Source: Alphaproteobacteria bacterium (GTDB lineage Bacteria > Pseudomonadota > Alphaproteobacteria > Thalassobaculales > Thalassobaculaceae). From it: a stretch of DNA of 64,000 nucleotides. The position numbers and the translations under genes are program-made. The stretch lies in the NCBI GenBank assembly GCA_024742275.1, contig JANSYS010000021.1, positions 1 to 64,000 of the forward strand. The letters run 5' to 3'. Below are positions 11,139-20,516 of this stretch, piece by piece. The notes under the pieces were generated by a model, which had not been told where the DNA came from, ran no database searches, and saw nothing but the letters and a program-made list of their open reading frames with translations. Position 1 is the stretch's first letter. The number at the start of each line of letters is the position of its first letter.

Positions 11139-11852
11139 ATGTCAACCAGCCAAGCGGACTCTTCCTGCACGGTCCTTGTCACGGGCGGGACCAGCGGGAT
11201 CGGCCTCGCCATCGCTCGCGGATTTGCCGCTGCCGGCTACAATACCGTCACGGCAGGCCTAGGCGCGCTACCGGAAGCGGAAGACAACCTGGCGTTCCGG
11301 AATCTCGACGTGGCGGACGCGGCGGCGATCGCGGATCTTGCCGCCGGCTTCGACCGGCTCGATGTGCTGGTCAACGCCGCCGGGGTCATTCGGCGCGGCG
11401 ACGAATTGGAACCCGAGGTCTTTGCCCAGGTGATCGACGTCAACCTGAACGGCACCATGCGGATGTGTGCCGCCTTCCGCCCGACGCTGGCTCAGACGGG
11501 GGGCTGCATCATCAACATCGCGTCAATGCTTAGCTATTTCGGCGGCGGCCTGGTTCCCGGATACGCCGCATCCAAGGGCGGCGTGGCTCAACTGACCAAG
11601 TCTCTGGCAATCGCCTATGCGGCGGACGGAATACGGGTAAACGCGCTTGCTCCAGGCTGGATCGCGACACCCCTGACCGTCAATCTGCGCGCCGACGAGG
11701 CCCGCAACGTCGCCATCACCGGCCGGACGCCGCTCGGCCGCTGGGGCGAGCCGGAGGAACTTGCCGGCCCCGCCCTGTTTCTGGCCAGCGACGCGGCCTC
11801 CTTCATCACCGGCACCATCCTCAATGTCGACGGCGGCTACGCGGCCATGTGA
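11139..11852 (+). CDS. Short-chain dehydrogenase/reductase (SDR)
   Basis: A 237-residue classical SDR that oxidises or reduces an alcohol/ketone with NAD(P). The cofactor motif TGGTSGIG lies at 15-22, the structural NAAG at 79-82, and the catalytic triad is Ser129, Tyr142 and Lys146 (GYAASKGG). The C-terminal FITGTILNVDGGY is the standard family ending. No strong ribosome binding site precedes the ATG. The cupin gene begins 28 bp after its stop, so the two are likely co-transcribed from the IclR-flanked promoter. The substrate is not deducible. Confidence 0.93.
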   Translation: MSTSQADSSCTVLVTGGTSGIGLAIARGFAAAGYNTVTAGLGALPEAEDNLAFRNLDVADAAAIADLAAGFDRLDVLVNAAGVIRRGDELEPEVFAQVIDVNLNGTMRMCAAFRPTLAQTGGCIINIASMLSYFGGGLVPGYAASKGGVAQLTKSLAIAYAADGIRVNALAPGWIATPLTVNLRADEARNVAITGRTPLGRWGEPEELAGPALFLASDAASFITGTILNVDGGYAAM

Positions 11853-11880
11853 TCGACGAAAAGAAGACGGAGAAAAAGCC

Positions 11881-12408
11881 ATGCCTTTGGAAGCCCCCGA
11901 TCAGGACCCGATGGTCCCCTACCAGCTCCCCTTTCCCAAGGAAGCCCAAGCGGAGATCGTGGTCCCCAATGCGATCCCGGAAGACGACCGGCTCTGGGTC
12001 AAACAGGCCGAGAACGTTTTCTTTCGTCCGCTCTGCCTGAATGTCTCGCAGGGCTATTGGATGAACCTGCTAAAAGTCACCAAGTCGGGGGTCCTGTCCC
12101 GCCATCGTCATCCGAACGCGGTCCATGGGTTCGTGCTCAAGGGTCGGTGGTACTACCTGGAGCACGATTGGGTCGCGGAGGAAGGCGGCTACGTCTACGA
12201 GCCGCCCGGCGAGACGCATACCCTGGTCGTCCCGGAAGATGTGGAGGAAATGATCACCTACTTCCAGGTCAACGGCGTGATGTACTACTGCGATCCTTGG
12301 GGCAAGCCGCTCGGCTACGAGGACGTGTTCACCAAGATCGACATGTGCCGCAAGCACTACGAAGAAGTTGGCCTGGGGGCCGACTATGTGGACCGGTTCA
12401 TCCGCTGA
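11881..12408 (+). CDS. Cupin protein of the 2,4'-dihydroxyacetophenone dioxygenase (DAD) family
   Basis: A 175-residue single-domain cupin. The metal-binding first motif is SRHRHPNAVHGFVLKGRWYY (His-x-His plus a later His) and the second motif YEPPGETHTLVVP supplies the last His. The N-terminal block FFRPLCLNVSQGYWMNLL is shared with DAD-like proteins, in which a metal-dependent enzyme cleaves a C-C bond of a hydroxylated aryl ketone. Many members are uncharacterised, so the exact reaction is inference. GACGGAG precedes the ATG. It follows the SDR gene and converges on the PEP-mutase-family gene. Confidence 0.75.
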   Translation: MPLEAPDQDPMVPYQLPFPKEAQAEIVVPNAIPEDDRLWVKQAENVFFRPLCLNVSQGYWMNLLKVTKSGVLSRHRHPNAVHGFVLKGRWYYLEHDWVAEEGGYVYEPPGETHTLVVPEDVEEMITYFQVNGVMYYCDPWGKPLGYEDVFTKIDMCRKHYEEVGLGADYVDRFIR

Positions 12409-12441
12409 GGCGATGCTTGCGGGCAGGGCGATGCGAGGCGG

Positions 12442-13305
12442 TCAGGACGGAACGATGAACGGCTTGGCCTGACTGTCGTAGAGATCGTAGCCCAGCGTCT
12501 CCCGCAATGCCGGTGGCGAAAGCGCCTCTTCGGCCTCTGACCTGCCGGCGGCCAAGGCTGCCAGACCGGCCTGCATCCCCGCTATCGCCGGCGACAGCAT
12601 GCCGGTAGGGAACGTGCCGATCTTGAACCCCAGTCTGGCCGCCTCCTGCTGCGACGGTGTTGCGCGCGGCGCACCCGGCGACAGGACGGCGAATGACGGC
12701 AGGTCGCCCGCCGCCTCGATGGCTCGGCGGACCTCGCCCTCGTCGGCCGGGGAGTCGAGGAACAGGATATCGGCCCCCTCCTCCACATACATCTCGATCC
12801 GAGCGACCGCCTCGTCGATGCCCTGGGTCGGGCGGCAGTCGGTCCGGGCCAGGACAAGAATTCCTGAGTCCTTGGCCGCCTCGACCGCGGCCCGAATCTT
12901 CATCCGAGCCTCCTCGCGAGGTAGGCAGGGCTTACCGGCGGCGGTCAGCGCACGCGGCGTGATCTTGTCTTCGATCAGCACGGCGGCGGCGCCGGCGCGG
13001 CCGTACGCCCGAACCGTGCGCTGCACGTTCATCGCGTTGCCGTAGCCATGGTCGCCGTCGGCCAGAACCAGCGTCTCCGGCGCCGCGCCATGCACCATGT
13101 TGAAGGAATCGAACATCTCACCGAAGGAAACCAGGTCGAGGTCCGGCCCGCCGAGCCGGCTCGCCGCGACGCATGATCCCGACAGAAACGCGGTCTTGAA
13201 GCCGGCCTCGGCGGCTAGCTTGGCGCTGAGCCCGTCCCATACCGCCGGCATCACGACGAGTCCGGGTTCTGCAAGCAAGGCGCGCAGGCGTTCTGGAGCT
13301 GTCAC
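12442..13305 (-). CDS. Isocitrate lyase/phosphoenolpyruvate mutase-family protein
   Basis: A 287-residue TIM-barrel enzyme of the superfamily that makes or breaks C-C or C-P bonds next to a carboxylate. LADGDHGYGN corresponds to the Mg-binding DADTGYGN loop, and IEDK and LARTD supply further barrel-mouth residues. The gating-loop signature KKCGH of lyases and mutases is replaced by a region reading AGKPCLPREEA, so it is unlikely to be a 2-methylisocitrate lyase; an oxaloacetate- or 2-oxoacid-acting member is possible. The start is GTG at 13305, preceded by AGAGGAAA. It diverges from the amidase gene. Confidence 0.85.
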   Translation of the reverse strand: MTAPERLRALLAEPGLVVMPAVWDGLSAKLAAEAGFKTAFLSGSCVAASRLGGPDLDLVSFGEMFDSFNMVHGAAPETLVLADGDHGYGNAMNVQRTVRAYGRAGAAAVLIEDKITPRALTAAGKPCLPREEARMKIRAAVEAAKDSGILVLARTDCRPTQGIDEAVARIEMYVEEGADILFLDSPADEGEVRRAIEAAGDLPSFAVLSPGAPRATPSQQEAARLGFKIGTFPTGMLSPAIAGMQAGLAALAAGRSEAEEALSPPALRETLGYDLYDSQAKPFIVPS

Positions 13306-13473
13306 GGCGGTTTCCTCTTACTTTTTCTTATGGTCCGTGACGATAAGAGGCCGCTCGACGCGCGACAAGCCGCGTTCCAATACGGCCTCACTGTATGCCC
13401 TGCCGAAGATTTCGCATCTTTACCCTCCCGCTTCGCCTTGCTTGAGTCGACTTCACACCTTCAGGGGAAGTCG

Positions 13474-14931
13474 ATGACCGACGGCGCGGAACTGACGAGA
13501 CTGACGGCGCGGAACGCGGTTCGTCTGCTGGAGGCGGGCGAGGTAACGCCGCTCGATCTCATCGACGCAGCCGCCGCCCGCATCGCCGAGGTCGAACCGG
13601 CGGTCAACGCACTGCCGACTCTCTGCCTGGACCGTGCCCGCAAGGCCGCCATGCGGCTGGAGGCTCGCCCGGGCAAGGGCGGCCCCGGCTGGCTCGCTGG
13701 CTTGCCCGTGGCGATCAAGGACCTGATGGACGTCGCCGGCGTCCGCACCACCTACGCCTCGCCGATCTACGCCAACCACATCCCCGAAACCTCCCATCCG
13801 CTGGTCGAGCGGTTGGAGGACAAGGGAGCGCTGATCGTCGCCAAGTCGAACACGCCGGAGTTCGGCGCCGGCGGCAACACCTACAACGAGGTGTTCGGCA
13901 AGACCCGCAATCCCTGGAACACATCGCTGACCCCGGGCGGATCCTCCGGCGGCGCGGCGGTCGCGCTGGCGACCGGCGAAGTTTGGCTGGCGCACGGATC
14001 CGACCATGGCGGCTCGCTCCGGGGGCCGGCGGCGCATACCTCCGTCGTCGGGATGCGGCCCTCGCCCGGTCGGGTCACGCGGGGCACGGTGAACAACCTC
14101 TACAGCCCAAGCTCGGTCGAAGGGCCGATGGCGCGCAACGTGCCGGATCTCGCGCTGTTCCTGGACGCCATGGCGGGCCAGTGTCCACGTGACCCGATGA
14201 CCCGACCGGCGCCAGACCGCAGCTTCGTCGGGACGGTGGACGCGGCTCTGGCGGACAAGAAGTCCTGGTGGCCCAAACGGGTCGCCTTCTCCGCGGATCT
14301 CGGTGGCGTCGCTCCGGTCTCCAAGGCGGTCCGCGGGGTGCTCGCCGACGCGGTACGGCGCTTCGAGACCCTCGGACTGCCGGTTGAGGAAGCATGCCCG
14401 GAGATGGGCGGTATCGGGGAAGCGTTCCAGATCCTGCGGGCGATGATCTTCGTGGTGAACCATGCCGAGCGGCTGAAGACCCATCGCGAGCTGATCAAGC
14501 AGGACGTAGTCTGGAACACCGAAAAGGGCCTTGCCCTGACGCCGGAGGAGATCGCCTGGGCCGAGCGCGAGCGCGCAGCCTTCTACCGCCGGGTCTCGTC
14601 ATTCTTCGAAACGTACGACCTGCTGTTGCTGCCGGTGACGGTCCTGCCGCCTTACGACGTGAACAAGACCCGGATCGACGGCGTCGACGGGGTGACGTTC
14701 GACAACTACATCGCCGCTTCGATGACGACGTCGTCCATCACGCTCACCGGGTGCCCGTCCCTGTCACTTCCGGCCGGCTTCAGCGAGGACGGTCGGCCTG
14801 TCGGGCTGCAGGTGGTCGGTCGCCCGCACGACGATGCCGGGCTGCTGGCCGCCGCGGCGCTGCTTGAGGACATGACCGGCCTGGCCGACCGACTCCCGAT
14901 CGATCCGCGCGAGGGCCCGACCATCGACTGA
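13474..14931 (+). CDS. Amidase signature family enzyme
   Basis: A 485-residue amide hydrolase. The Ser-cisSer-Lys triad can be read as Lys82 (VAIKDL), Ser157 (PGGSSGGAAVALATG) and the nucleophile Ser181 (GSDHGGSLRGPA). Length and order are normal for the family. The start at 13474 follows GGGGAA; the frame extends 48 codons further upstream but overlaps the divergent gene's promoter. The family covers acylamidases, aryl-amide hydrolases and GatA; with no gatC or gatB here, a catabolic amidase is more likely than an amidotransferase subunit. Confidence 0.93.
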   Translation: MTDGAELTRLTARNAVRLLEAGEVTPLDLIDAAAARIAEVEPAVNALPTLCLDRARKAAMRLEARPGKGGPGWLAGLPVAIKDLMDVAGVRTTYASPIYANHIPETSHPLVERLEDKGALIVAKSNTPEFGAGGNTYNEVFGKTRNPWNTSLTPGGSSGGAAVALATGEVWLAHGSDHGGSLRGPAAHTSVVGMRPSPGRVTRGTVNNLYSPSSVEGPMARNVPDLALFLDAMAGQCPRDPMTRPAPDRSFVGTVDAALADKKSWWPKRVAFSADLGGVAPVSKAVRGVLADAVRRFETLGLPVEEACPEMGGIGEAFQILRAMIFVVNHAERLKTHRELIKQDVVWNTEKGLALTPEEIAWAERERAAFYRRVSSFFETYDLLLLPVTVLPPYDVNKTRIDGVDGVTFDNYIAASMTTSSITLTGCPSLSLPAGFSEDGRPVGLQVVGRPHDDAGLLAAAALLEDMTGLADRLPIDPREGPTID

Positions 14932-15019
14932 CGGATCGAGCGCGACATCGGCGCGCTTTGCGCACTTGCCCGAAGCTGATTGAGTTGCGGACATGAAACC
15001 GCCGCGAGGGGACACGATC

Positions 15020-16321
15020 ATGACGGTTGAAAAAGTGGAGACGCTCGTCGTCGGCGGCGGCCAGGCGGGGATCGCCGTGAGCGAGCATCTCGGCAGGCTG
15101 GGTGTTCCGCATCTGGTGCTTGAGCGAGGCCGGATCGCCGAGCGCTGGCGCACAGGTCGTTGGGATTCCCTGGTCGCCAACGGCCCCGCCTGGCACGATC
15201 GGTTTCCCGGCCTCGAATTCGACGATGTGGACCCGGACGGCTTTCCGTCGAAGGACCGGGTCGCCGCCTATTTCGACGCGTATGCCGACATGATCGGCGC
15301 GCCGATCCGCTGTGGCGTCGATGTCCTCTCAGTGGCTCGCCACGCTGACCGGCCGGGATTCAGGGTGGAAACGTCCGACGGCCCGATCGAGGCGACCTAC
15401 GTCGTCGCCGCCACCGGCCCGTTCCAGAAACCGGTCATCCCGCCGATCGTACCGAACGACGCGGGCGTCACGCAGATGCACTCCGCCGACTACCGAAACC
15501 CGGATCAATTGCCCGAGGGCGGCGTCCTGGTGGTTGGGGCCGGGTCGTCCGGCACCCAGATCGCCGACGAACTCCTACGCGCCGGGCGCGACGTCTATCT
15601 TTCCGTGGGCCCACACAACCGCTATCCGCGTCGGTATCGCGAGCGCGACTACTGCTGGTGGCTCGGCGTGCTCGGCCGCTGGGACGTCGAGACGCCGGAT
15701 CCGGAGACCCAGCACGTGACCATCGCGGTCAGCGGCGCCTATGGCGGCTTCACTGTCGATTTCCGGCGCATGGCGGAACGCGGGATGACGCTCGTCGGCC
15801 TGACCGAGAGCTACACGGAAGGCGCGATCCGTTTCGCCCCCGACCTGCGCGACAACCTCGCCTATGGCGACCGGGCGCTGATCTCGGAACTGGACGAGGC
15901 CGACGCCTATGTGGCGCGCAACGGGCTGGACCTGCCGGAGGAGCCGGAAGCCCGGATCATTCCGCCCGACCCCGTCTGCGTCACCGAGCCGATCCTCGAC
16001 CTGGACCTGAAGAGATCTGGGATCGGCACGATCCTCTGGGCGACGGGCTACGCCTACGACTTCTCATGGCTGAAGGTCGACGTCTTCGATTCCCAGGGTC
16101 GCCCTCGGCACAAGCGCGGCGTGTCCAAGGAGCCCGGCTTGTACTTCATGGGCCTGCCCTGGCTGTCACGCCGCGGATCGTCCTTCATCTGGGGCGTGTG
16201 GCACGACGCGATGTACGTGGCGGACCACATCGCCACCCATCGTCAGTACCTGGACTATGACCGGGCGGCCAGGGGGCGAACATTCCGCGGAACGGCACTA
16301 CAGGATCGGTCAACCGGCTGA
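15020..16321 (+). CDS. FAD/NAD(P)-dependent oxidoreductase (FMO/CzcO-like monooxygenase)
   Basis: A 433-residue flavoprotein with an N-terminal FAD Rossmann motif VVGGGQAGIA, a WDSLVANGP segment, a central NAD(P) motif VVGAGSSGTQIADEL, and the WATGY stretch near the C-terminus. This is the CzcO/YUCCA-like flavin monooxygenase layout. It lacks the F-x-G-x3-H Baeyer-Villiger fingerprint seen in the gene at 5165-6850, so it is a different subclass. The ATG at 15020 is preceded by GAGGGG; another in-frame ATG lies nine codons upstream. A GntR regulator follows 115 bp downstream and may control it. Confidence 0.88.
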   Translation: MTVEKVETLVVGGGQAGIAVSEHLGRLGVPHLVLERGRIAERWRTGRWDSLVANGPAWHDRFPGLEFDDVDPDGFPSKDRVAAYFDAYADMIGAPIRCGVDVLSVARHADRPGFRVETSDGPIEATYVVAATGPFQKPVIPPIVPNDAGVTQMHSADYRNPDQLPEGGVLVVGAGSSGTQIADELLRAGRDVYLSVGPHNRYPRRYRERDYCWWLGVLGRWDVETPDPETQHVTIAVSGAYGGFTVDFRRMAERGMTLVGLTESYTEGAIRFAPDLRDNLAYGDRALISELDEADAYVARNGLDLPEEPEARIIPPDPVCVTEPILDLDLKRSGIGTILWATGYAYDFSWLKVDVFDSQGRPRHKRGVSKEPGLYFMGLPWLSRRGSSFIWGVWHDAMYVADHIATHRQYLDYDRAARGRTFRGTALQDRSTG

Positions 16322-16414
16322 CCGCCCCGACCTTCGCCGACGGTCCGAGATCGAACGAGCAGTTCCCTCCCTTGGGCCCGCCCGTGATCGCGACAGACTC
16401 ATTGCATATATTGA

Positions 16415-16430
16415 ATTCTGAATTCAGAAT
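16415..16430. promoter_or_regulatory. Perfect 16-bp palindrome overlapping the GntR gene start region
   Basis: ATTCTGAATTCAGAAT is identical to its reverse complement over all 16 bases and ends 6 bp before the ATG at 16437. No purine-rich ribosome binding site is visible in the remaining gap, so a bound protein would block the translation start or the promoter. It is very AT-rich for this region. The most economical reading is an autoregulatory operator of the GntR-family protein encoded next to it. Confidence 0.6.
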
Positions 16431-16436
16431 GCATCC

Positions 16437-17132
16437 ATGAAACCGATTCAATCCACGCCCAACCGCACCGAGCTCGTCTACCGCGCCATTCTGGATGAGA
16501 TCTGCTCGGGCGCGCTGCCGGCAGAAACCCACCTGAAGCAGGAAGAGCTGGCCCTGCGCCTCGGGGTTTCCCGGCAGCCGGTGCAGCAGGCGATGGCCCT
16601 GCTCAAGGCCGACGGGGTCGTGGAGGAGATTGGCACCCGCGGACTGAGGGTCGCACCGCTCGACGTCGCCGCCATGCGGCACCACTACGACATTCGCGCC
16701 GCCCTAGACGGTCTCGCCTCCCGCCGCGCCGCTGAACGCGTCGCGTCGGGCCGGACGATCGGACGCGATTGGGAAATGCGATCCCGCACGTTGCTCGCCG
16801 ACGGACAGGCCGCCGTCGATGCCAGGGACACCCCCAGGCAGATCGAACTCGACGTCGCTTTGCACGAGTTGATCTACGAAGCGTCCGGCAACCCCCTCCT
16901 GGCAGATACGGCGGAGCGAAACTGGCGTTTCCTGCGCCGTGTGATGGGTGAGGTGCTGCGGCGCGGGGAATCGCCGCGCGCCATCTGGGAACAGCATGCA
17001 GCCATCGTCGCCGCCATCCTCGCCGGCGATTCCGACGCGGCCGAGAGTCTGGCAATCGAGCACGATCTCCTTGCCGCCGAGACCCTGGCGGCAGCCCTTT
17101 CCGCCACGCCCAAGAAGGCGATCGGCGGCTGA
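16437..17132 (+). CDS. GntR-family (FadR/FCD subgroup) transcriptional regulator
   Basis: A 231-residue regulator. The N-terminal winged helix spans about 12-75 (ELVYRAILDEICSGALPAETHLKQEELALRLGVSRQPVQQAM), and a six-helix FCD effector domain follows, with His and Asp residues (LDVALHELIYEASGN, WEQHAAIVAAILAGD) that in relatives bind a metal and a small carboxylate. A perfect palindrome overlaps its translation start. Gene order suggests it regulates the following acyl-CoA ligase and ThDP enzyme genes, 47 bp downstream. Confidence 0.92.
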   Translation: MKPIQSTPNRTELVYRAILDEICSGALPAETHLKQEELALRLGVSRQPVQQAMALLKADGVVEEIGTRGLRVAPLDVAAMRHHYDIRAALDGLASRRAAERVASGRTIGRDWEMRSRTLLADGQAAVDARDTPRQIELDVALHELIYEASGNPLLADTAERNWRFLRRVMGEVLRRGESPRAIWEQHAAIVAAILAGDSDAAESLAIEHDLLAAETLAAALSATPKKAIGG

Positions 17133-17179
17133 CCGCCTAAAGCGACGAGCAAAAGGCAAACGGGGACGACACGAACGAC

Positions 17180-18751
17180 ATGAGCGGGCTTTCTACAATT
17201 GGGCAGATCCTGTCCGCCCAGGCGCGACTTCGCCCCGACGCGCTCGGGGCGCGCGACCTTGAGAGATCACTGACGTTCCTCCAATGGAACCGGCGCGCCT
17301 GCCGCTTGGCGAACGCCCTGCGCGGCCTCGGCCTCCGCAAAGGCGACCGTGTGGCCGTACTCGCGTACAACTGTCTGGAATGGGCCGAGATCTACGGCGC
17401 CGCCGCCAAGGCGGGCGTGATCGCGGTGCCGGTCAACTTCCGCTTGGTCGGCCCGGAAATCCGCTACATCGTTGAGCATTGCGACGCTGCCGCCTTCATC
17501 GCGCAGGATGCGCTCGTGCCGGTCGTGGAGGAGATCCGAGACACATTGGAAATCCCGCCGGACCGCTACATTCAATTCGGCAGGGCAATGGCACGGGCTG
17601 GATGGCGCGGCTATGAAGACCTGATCGCCGCCGCCTCGGACGTCGAACCAGCCGACCCGCCAGGCCCGGACGATGCCTGGACGCTGATGTACACCTCGGG
17701 CACCACCGGTCGGCCAAAGGGCGCCATCCGTGGCCATCGCGGCATGGCGATGCTGGGTATGATGACGGAAATCGAACTCGGGCTGCATCGGCGCGACGAC
17801 GCGCTGCTGGTGATGCCGATGTGCCACGCCAACTCGCTCAACTTCTTCACCTCCTTCGCCTATGTCGGCGGAGCTGTGTCGATCTTCTCTCGGAAAAGCT
17901 TCGATCCGGAGCTCTGTCTGCGCACCCTGGCGGAAACCGGCGCGACCTTCACCTCCCTGGTTCCGACCCACTACAGCCTGATGCTCGAGGTACCCGAGGC
18001 CCGCCGCGCCACCTCGGATTTCGGTCGGGTGGAGAAGCTTATGATCTCCTCCGCGCCGGCCCGCGCCGAAACCAAACGGGCGGTCATGGAGATGTTCCCG
18101 AACTCCGGTCTGTTCGAACTCTACGGATCGACCGAGGCGGGTTGGGTAACCATGCTCCACCCGCACGAGCAGTTCGACAAACTCGGCACAGTGGGCCGGG
18201 AAGTGGTCGGCTCGCTGCCCGTGCGTCTGCTGGACGACGACGGAAACGAGGTCGCGGACGGCGAACCGGGCGAACTGTTCTCCTGCGGACCCTACAGCTT
18301 CGACGGCTACTGGAACGCCCCGGAGAAAACCCGCGAGGCGTTCCGCGGCGACTACTGCACGGTCGGCGATGTGGCGCTGCGCGACCCGGACGGCTACATC
18401 CGGCTGATCGACCGGAAGAAAAACCTCATCATTTCCGGTGGCGAGAACGTCTATCCGACCGAAGTGGAGGCCGTCCTCGCCGGGTTCCCAGGGGTCCGGG
18501 ACGTCGCCGTGATCGGACTCCCGGACGACAAATGGGGCGAGCGTGTACATGCCGTGATCGTCGCCGCCGACGGACAACCCGTCCCCGACTCCGCAGCCCT
18601 GATCGAGTGGAGCCGCACACGTCTCGCCGGCTACAAGCGCCCTCGCTCAGTGAGCCTGATCGCCGATGCGGACATGCCGCGTACCGCCACCGGGAAAATC
18701 CAGCATGCGCTGCTGAAAAAACGATTTGCCGAGGAAGGAGACCCCCAATGA
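17180..18751 (+). CDS. AMP-forming acyl-CoA synthetase/ligase
   Basis: A 523-residue ANL-superfamily enzyme that activates a carboxylic acid to its acyl-CoA through an acyl-adenylate. The P-loop [11 protein letters not shown] is at 171-181, the adenine motif LYGSTEAG follows in the middle, and the hinge region reads [22 protein letters not shown]. The C-terminal catalytic Lys lies in PRTATGKIQ. Its stop codon overlaps the start of the ThDP enzyme gene (ATGA), implying translational coupling and a shared pathway. Substrate is not deducible; oxalate, a 2-hydroxyacid or an aromatic acid are candidates given the partner. Confidence 0.93.
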   Translation: MSGLSTIGQILSAQARLRPDALGARDLERSLTFLQWNRRACRLANALRGLGLRKGDRVAVLAYNCLEWAEIYGAAAKAGVIAVPVNFRLVGPEIRYIVEHCDAAAFIAQDALVPVVEEIRDTLEIPPDRYIQFGRAMARAGWRGYEDLIAAASDVEPADPPGPDDAWTLMYTSGTTGRPKGAIRGHRGMAMLGMMTEIELGLHRRDDALLVMPMCHANSLNFFTSFAYVGGAVSIFSRKSFDPELCLRTLAETGATFTSLVPTHYSLMLEVPEARRATSDFGRVEKLMISSAPARAETKRAVMEMFPNSGLFELYGSTEAGWVTMLHPHEQFDKLGTVGREVVGSLPVRLLDDDGNEVADGEPGELFSCGPYSFDGYWNAPEKTREAFRGDYCTVGDVALRDPDGYIRLIDRKKNLIISGGENVYPTEVEAVLAGFPGVRDVAVIGLPDDKWGERVHAVIVAADGQPVPDSAALIEWSRTRLAGYKRPRSVSLIADADMPRTATGKIQHALLKKRFAEEGDPQ

Positions 18752-20499
18752 CCGACCGGATCCACCCCGACAGGGTAGACCTGGGCTCCGGTGAGGACAC
18801 CGCCGCCGCCTGGATCGCCAAGTTCCTGCAACGCCGGGGGGTCGAGGTCGTCTTTGGACTTCAGGGCGGCCATATCCAGCCCATCTGGGACTGGCTCGGC
18901 CGCCTCGGCATCCGCATCGTCGATGTCCGCGACGAGGGCGCCGCCGTCCATATGGCCCACGCGCATGCCGAACTGACGGGCCGGCTGGGCGTCGCGATGG
19001 TGACCGCCGGACCCGGCGTCACCAACTGCGTGACAGCGATCGCCAACGCGTCCCTTGCCCGCGCACCGGTGCTTCTGATCGGCGGATGCCCACCAACCTT
19101 TCAGGTCAACATGGGTCCGTTGCAGGACATCCCCCACGCCGAGATCATGCGGCCGGTAACCCGTCAATCGCGCACCCTGCGGGTCGCCGAGCAGATCCTG
19201 CGGGAGTTTGACGAGGCGGTCGCGCGCGCATTCGGCGATCTGGGCGAGCCGGGCCCGGTCTATCTTGAGATCCCGACCGACGTGCTGCGCCAGGACGTGC
19301 CGACGGCGCTTGCCATGGAAGAGTGGTTGGCGGCGAAACCGAAGCGGGTCATGCCGCCCGATCCGGTGGGGGTTCAGCAAGCTGCCGCCGCATTGCGCGC
19401 CGCCCGTCGGCCATTGGTGCTGACCGGACGCGGTGCGCGCGACGCCGGTCCCGCGCTGGTACGCTTCATCGACGCGACCGGCGCGGTGTATCTGGACACC
19501 CAGGAGAGCCGAGGGCTGGTGCCCCAGGATCACCCCTCCTTCGCCGGGGCGGTGCGCGGCCATGCCATGAATCAGGCCGATCTTGTGGTCGTCGTCGGCC
19601 GCAAACTCGACTACCAGACCGGCTACGGCTCCCCCGCCGTGTTTCCGGATGCGCGCTTCATTCGGATCTCGGACACGGCCGGAGAGCTCGTGGACAACCG
19701 TCGCGGCGCACCGGAACTGCTGGCCACCCCGTCGCTCGCGCTCGACGCGATCGTCGCCGACCTTGGCGATAGCGGCCGAAACAGCCTCGACACCGACTGG
19801 ACGGACGACCTGGCCCGGCGTCAAAAACAGCGTGCCGCCGGCGGATTCGGAGACACACCGGAGGTCGGTCCGGACGGCAAACTGCATCCGCGCTGCATCT
19901 TCGACGCCATCGCGGCAGCGGACCCGCAGGACTACATAGCCGTGGCCGATGGCGGGGACCTGCTGAGTTTCGCTCGGATCGGCCTCGCACCGGCGCGAAC
20001 CTATCTGGACGCGGGCGCCTTCGGCTGTCTAGGGGTGGGCGTGCCGTTCGCGATCGCCGCCGCCCTCGCCTGTCCGGACCGTCCGGTCATCTCCGTCAAT
20101 GGCGACGGTGCGTACGGGATCAACGCCATGGAGGTCGATACGGCCGTCCGCCATGGGGCCAAGGCGGTGTTCATCGTGTCCAACAACGCCGCCTGGAACA
20201 TCGAGCGTTACGACCAGGAGGCGAACTACGCCGGCCGTGTGGTCGGCACCACGCTGCGCCATTCCGACTACGCGGCCATGGCCCGAGCGCTCGGCGCCCA
20301 TGGCGAGCGGGTCGAGAAGCCGGAGGACATGCTGCCGGCTCTCAAGCGGGCCCTGCAGAATGCGCCGGCGGTCATCGATGTGGTCACCAGCCGCGAAGCC
20401 GTCTCCTCGGACGCGAACAAGGGCCTCGGTTTCGTGCCGAACTACCAGGCCCTGACCGCCTGGGACGAGGCGGAGCAACGGCGCCGCGGCCTGGTCTGA
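18748..20499 (+). CDS. Thiamine-diphosphate-dependent enzyme (acetolactate synthase/2-hydroxyacyl-CoA lyase type)
   Basis: A 583-residue enzyme with the three-domain Pyr-middle-PP architecture. The cofactor-activating Glu is Glu63 in [10 protein letters not shown], the AGPGVTN segment follows, and the ThDP/Mg motif begins with GDG at 452-454 and ends with NNAAWN. The start ATG at 18748 overlaps the stop of the acyl-CoA ligase gene and follows GAGGAAGGAG. The frame is open far upstream but only as an overlap of the ligase. Coupling to a CoA ligase is reminiscent of oxalyl-CoA or 2-hydroxyacyl-CoA metabolism rather than branched-chain amino-acid synthesis; there is no ilvN-type regulatory subunit. 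The reaction remains unassigned. Confidence 0.88.
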   Translation: MTDRIHPDRVDLGSGEDTAAAWIAKFLQRRGVEVVFGLQGGHIQPIWDWLGRLGIRIVDVRDEGAAVHMAHAHAELTGRLGVAMVTAGPGVTNCVTAIANASLARAPVLLIGGCPPTFQVNMGPLQDIPHAEIMRPVTRQSRTLRVAEQILREFDEAVARAFGDLGEPGPVYLEIPTDVLRQDVPTALAMEEWLAAKPKRVMPPDPVGVQQAAAALRAARRPLVLTGRGARDAGPALVRFIDATGAVYLDTQESRGLVPQDHPSFAGAVRGHAMNQADLVVVVGRKLDYQTGYGSPAVFPDARFIRISDTAGELVDNRRGAPELLATPSLALDAIVADLGDSGRNSLDTDWTDDLARRQKQRAAGGFGDTPEVGPDGKLHPRCIFDAIAAADPQDYIAVADGGDLLSFARIGLAPARTYLDAGAFGCLGVGVPFAIAAALACPDRPVISVNGDGAYGINAMEVDTAVRHGAKAVFIVSNNAAWNIERYDQEANYAGRVVGTTLRHSDYAAMARALGAHGERVEKPEDMLPALKRALQNAPAVIDVVTSREAVSSDANKGLGFVPNYQALTAWDEAEQRRRGLV

Positions 20500-20516
20500 C
20501 GGTGGCGCAGCGGCGC

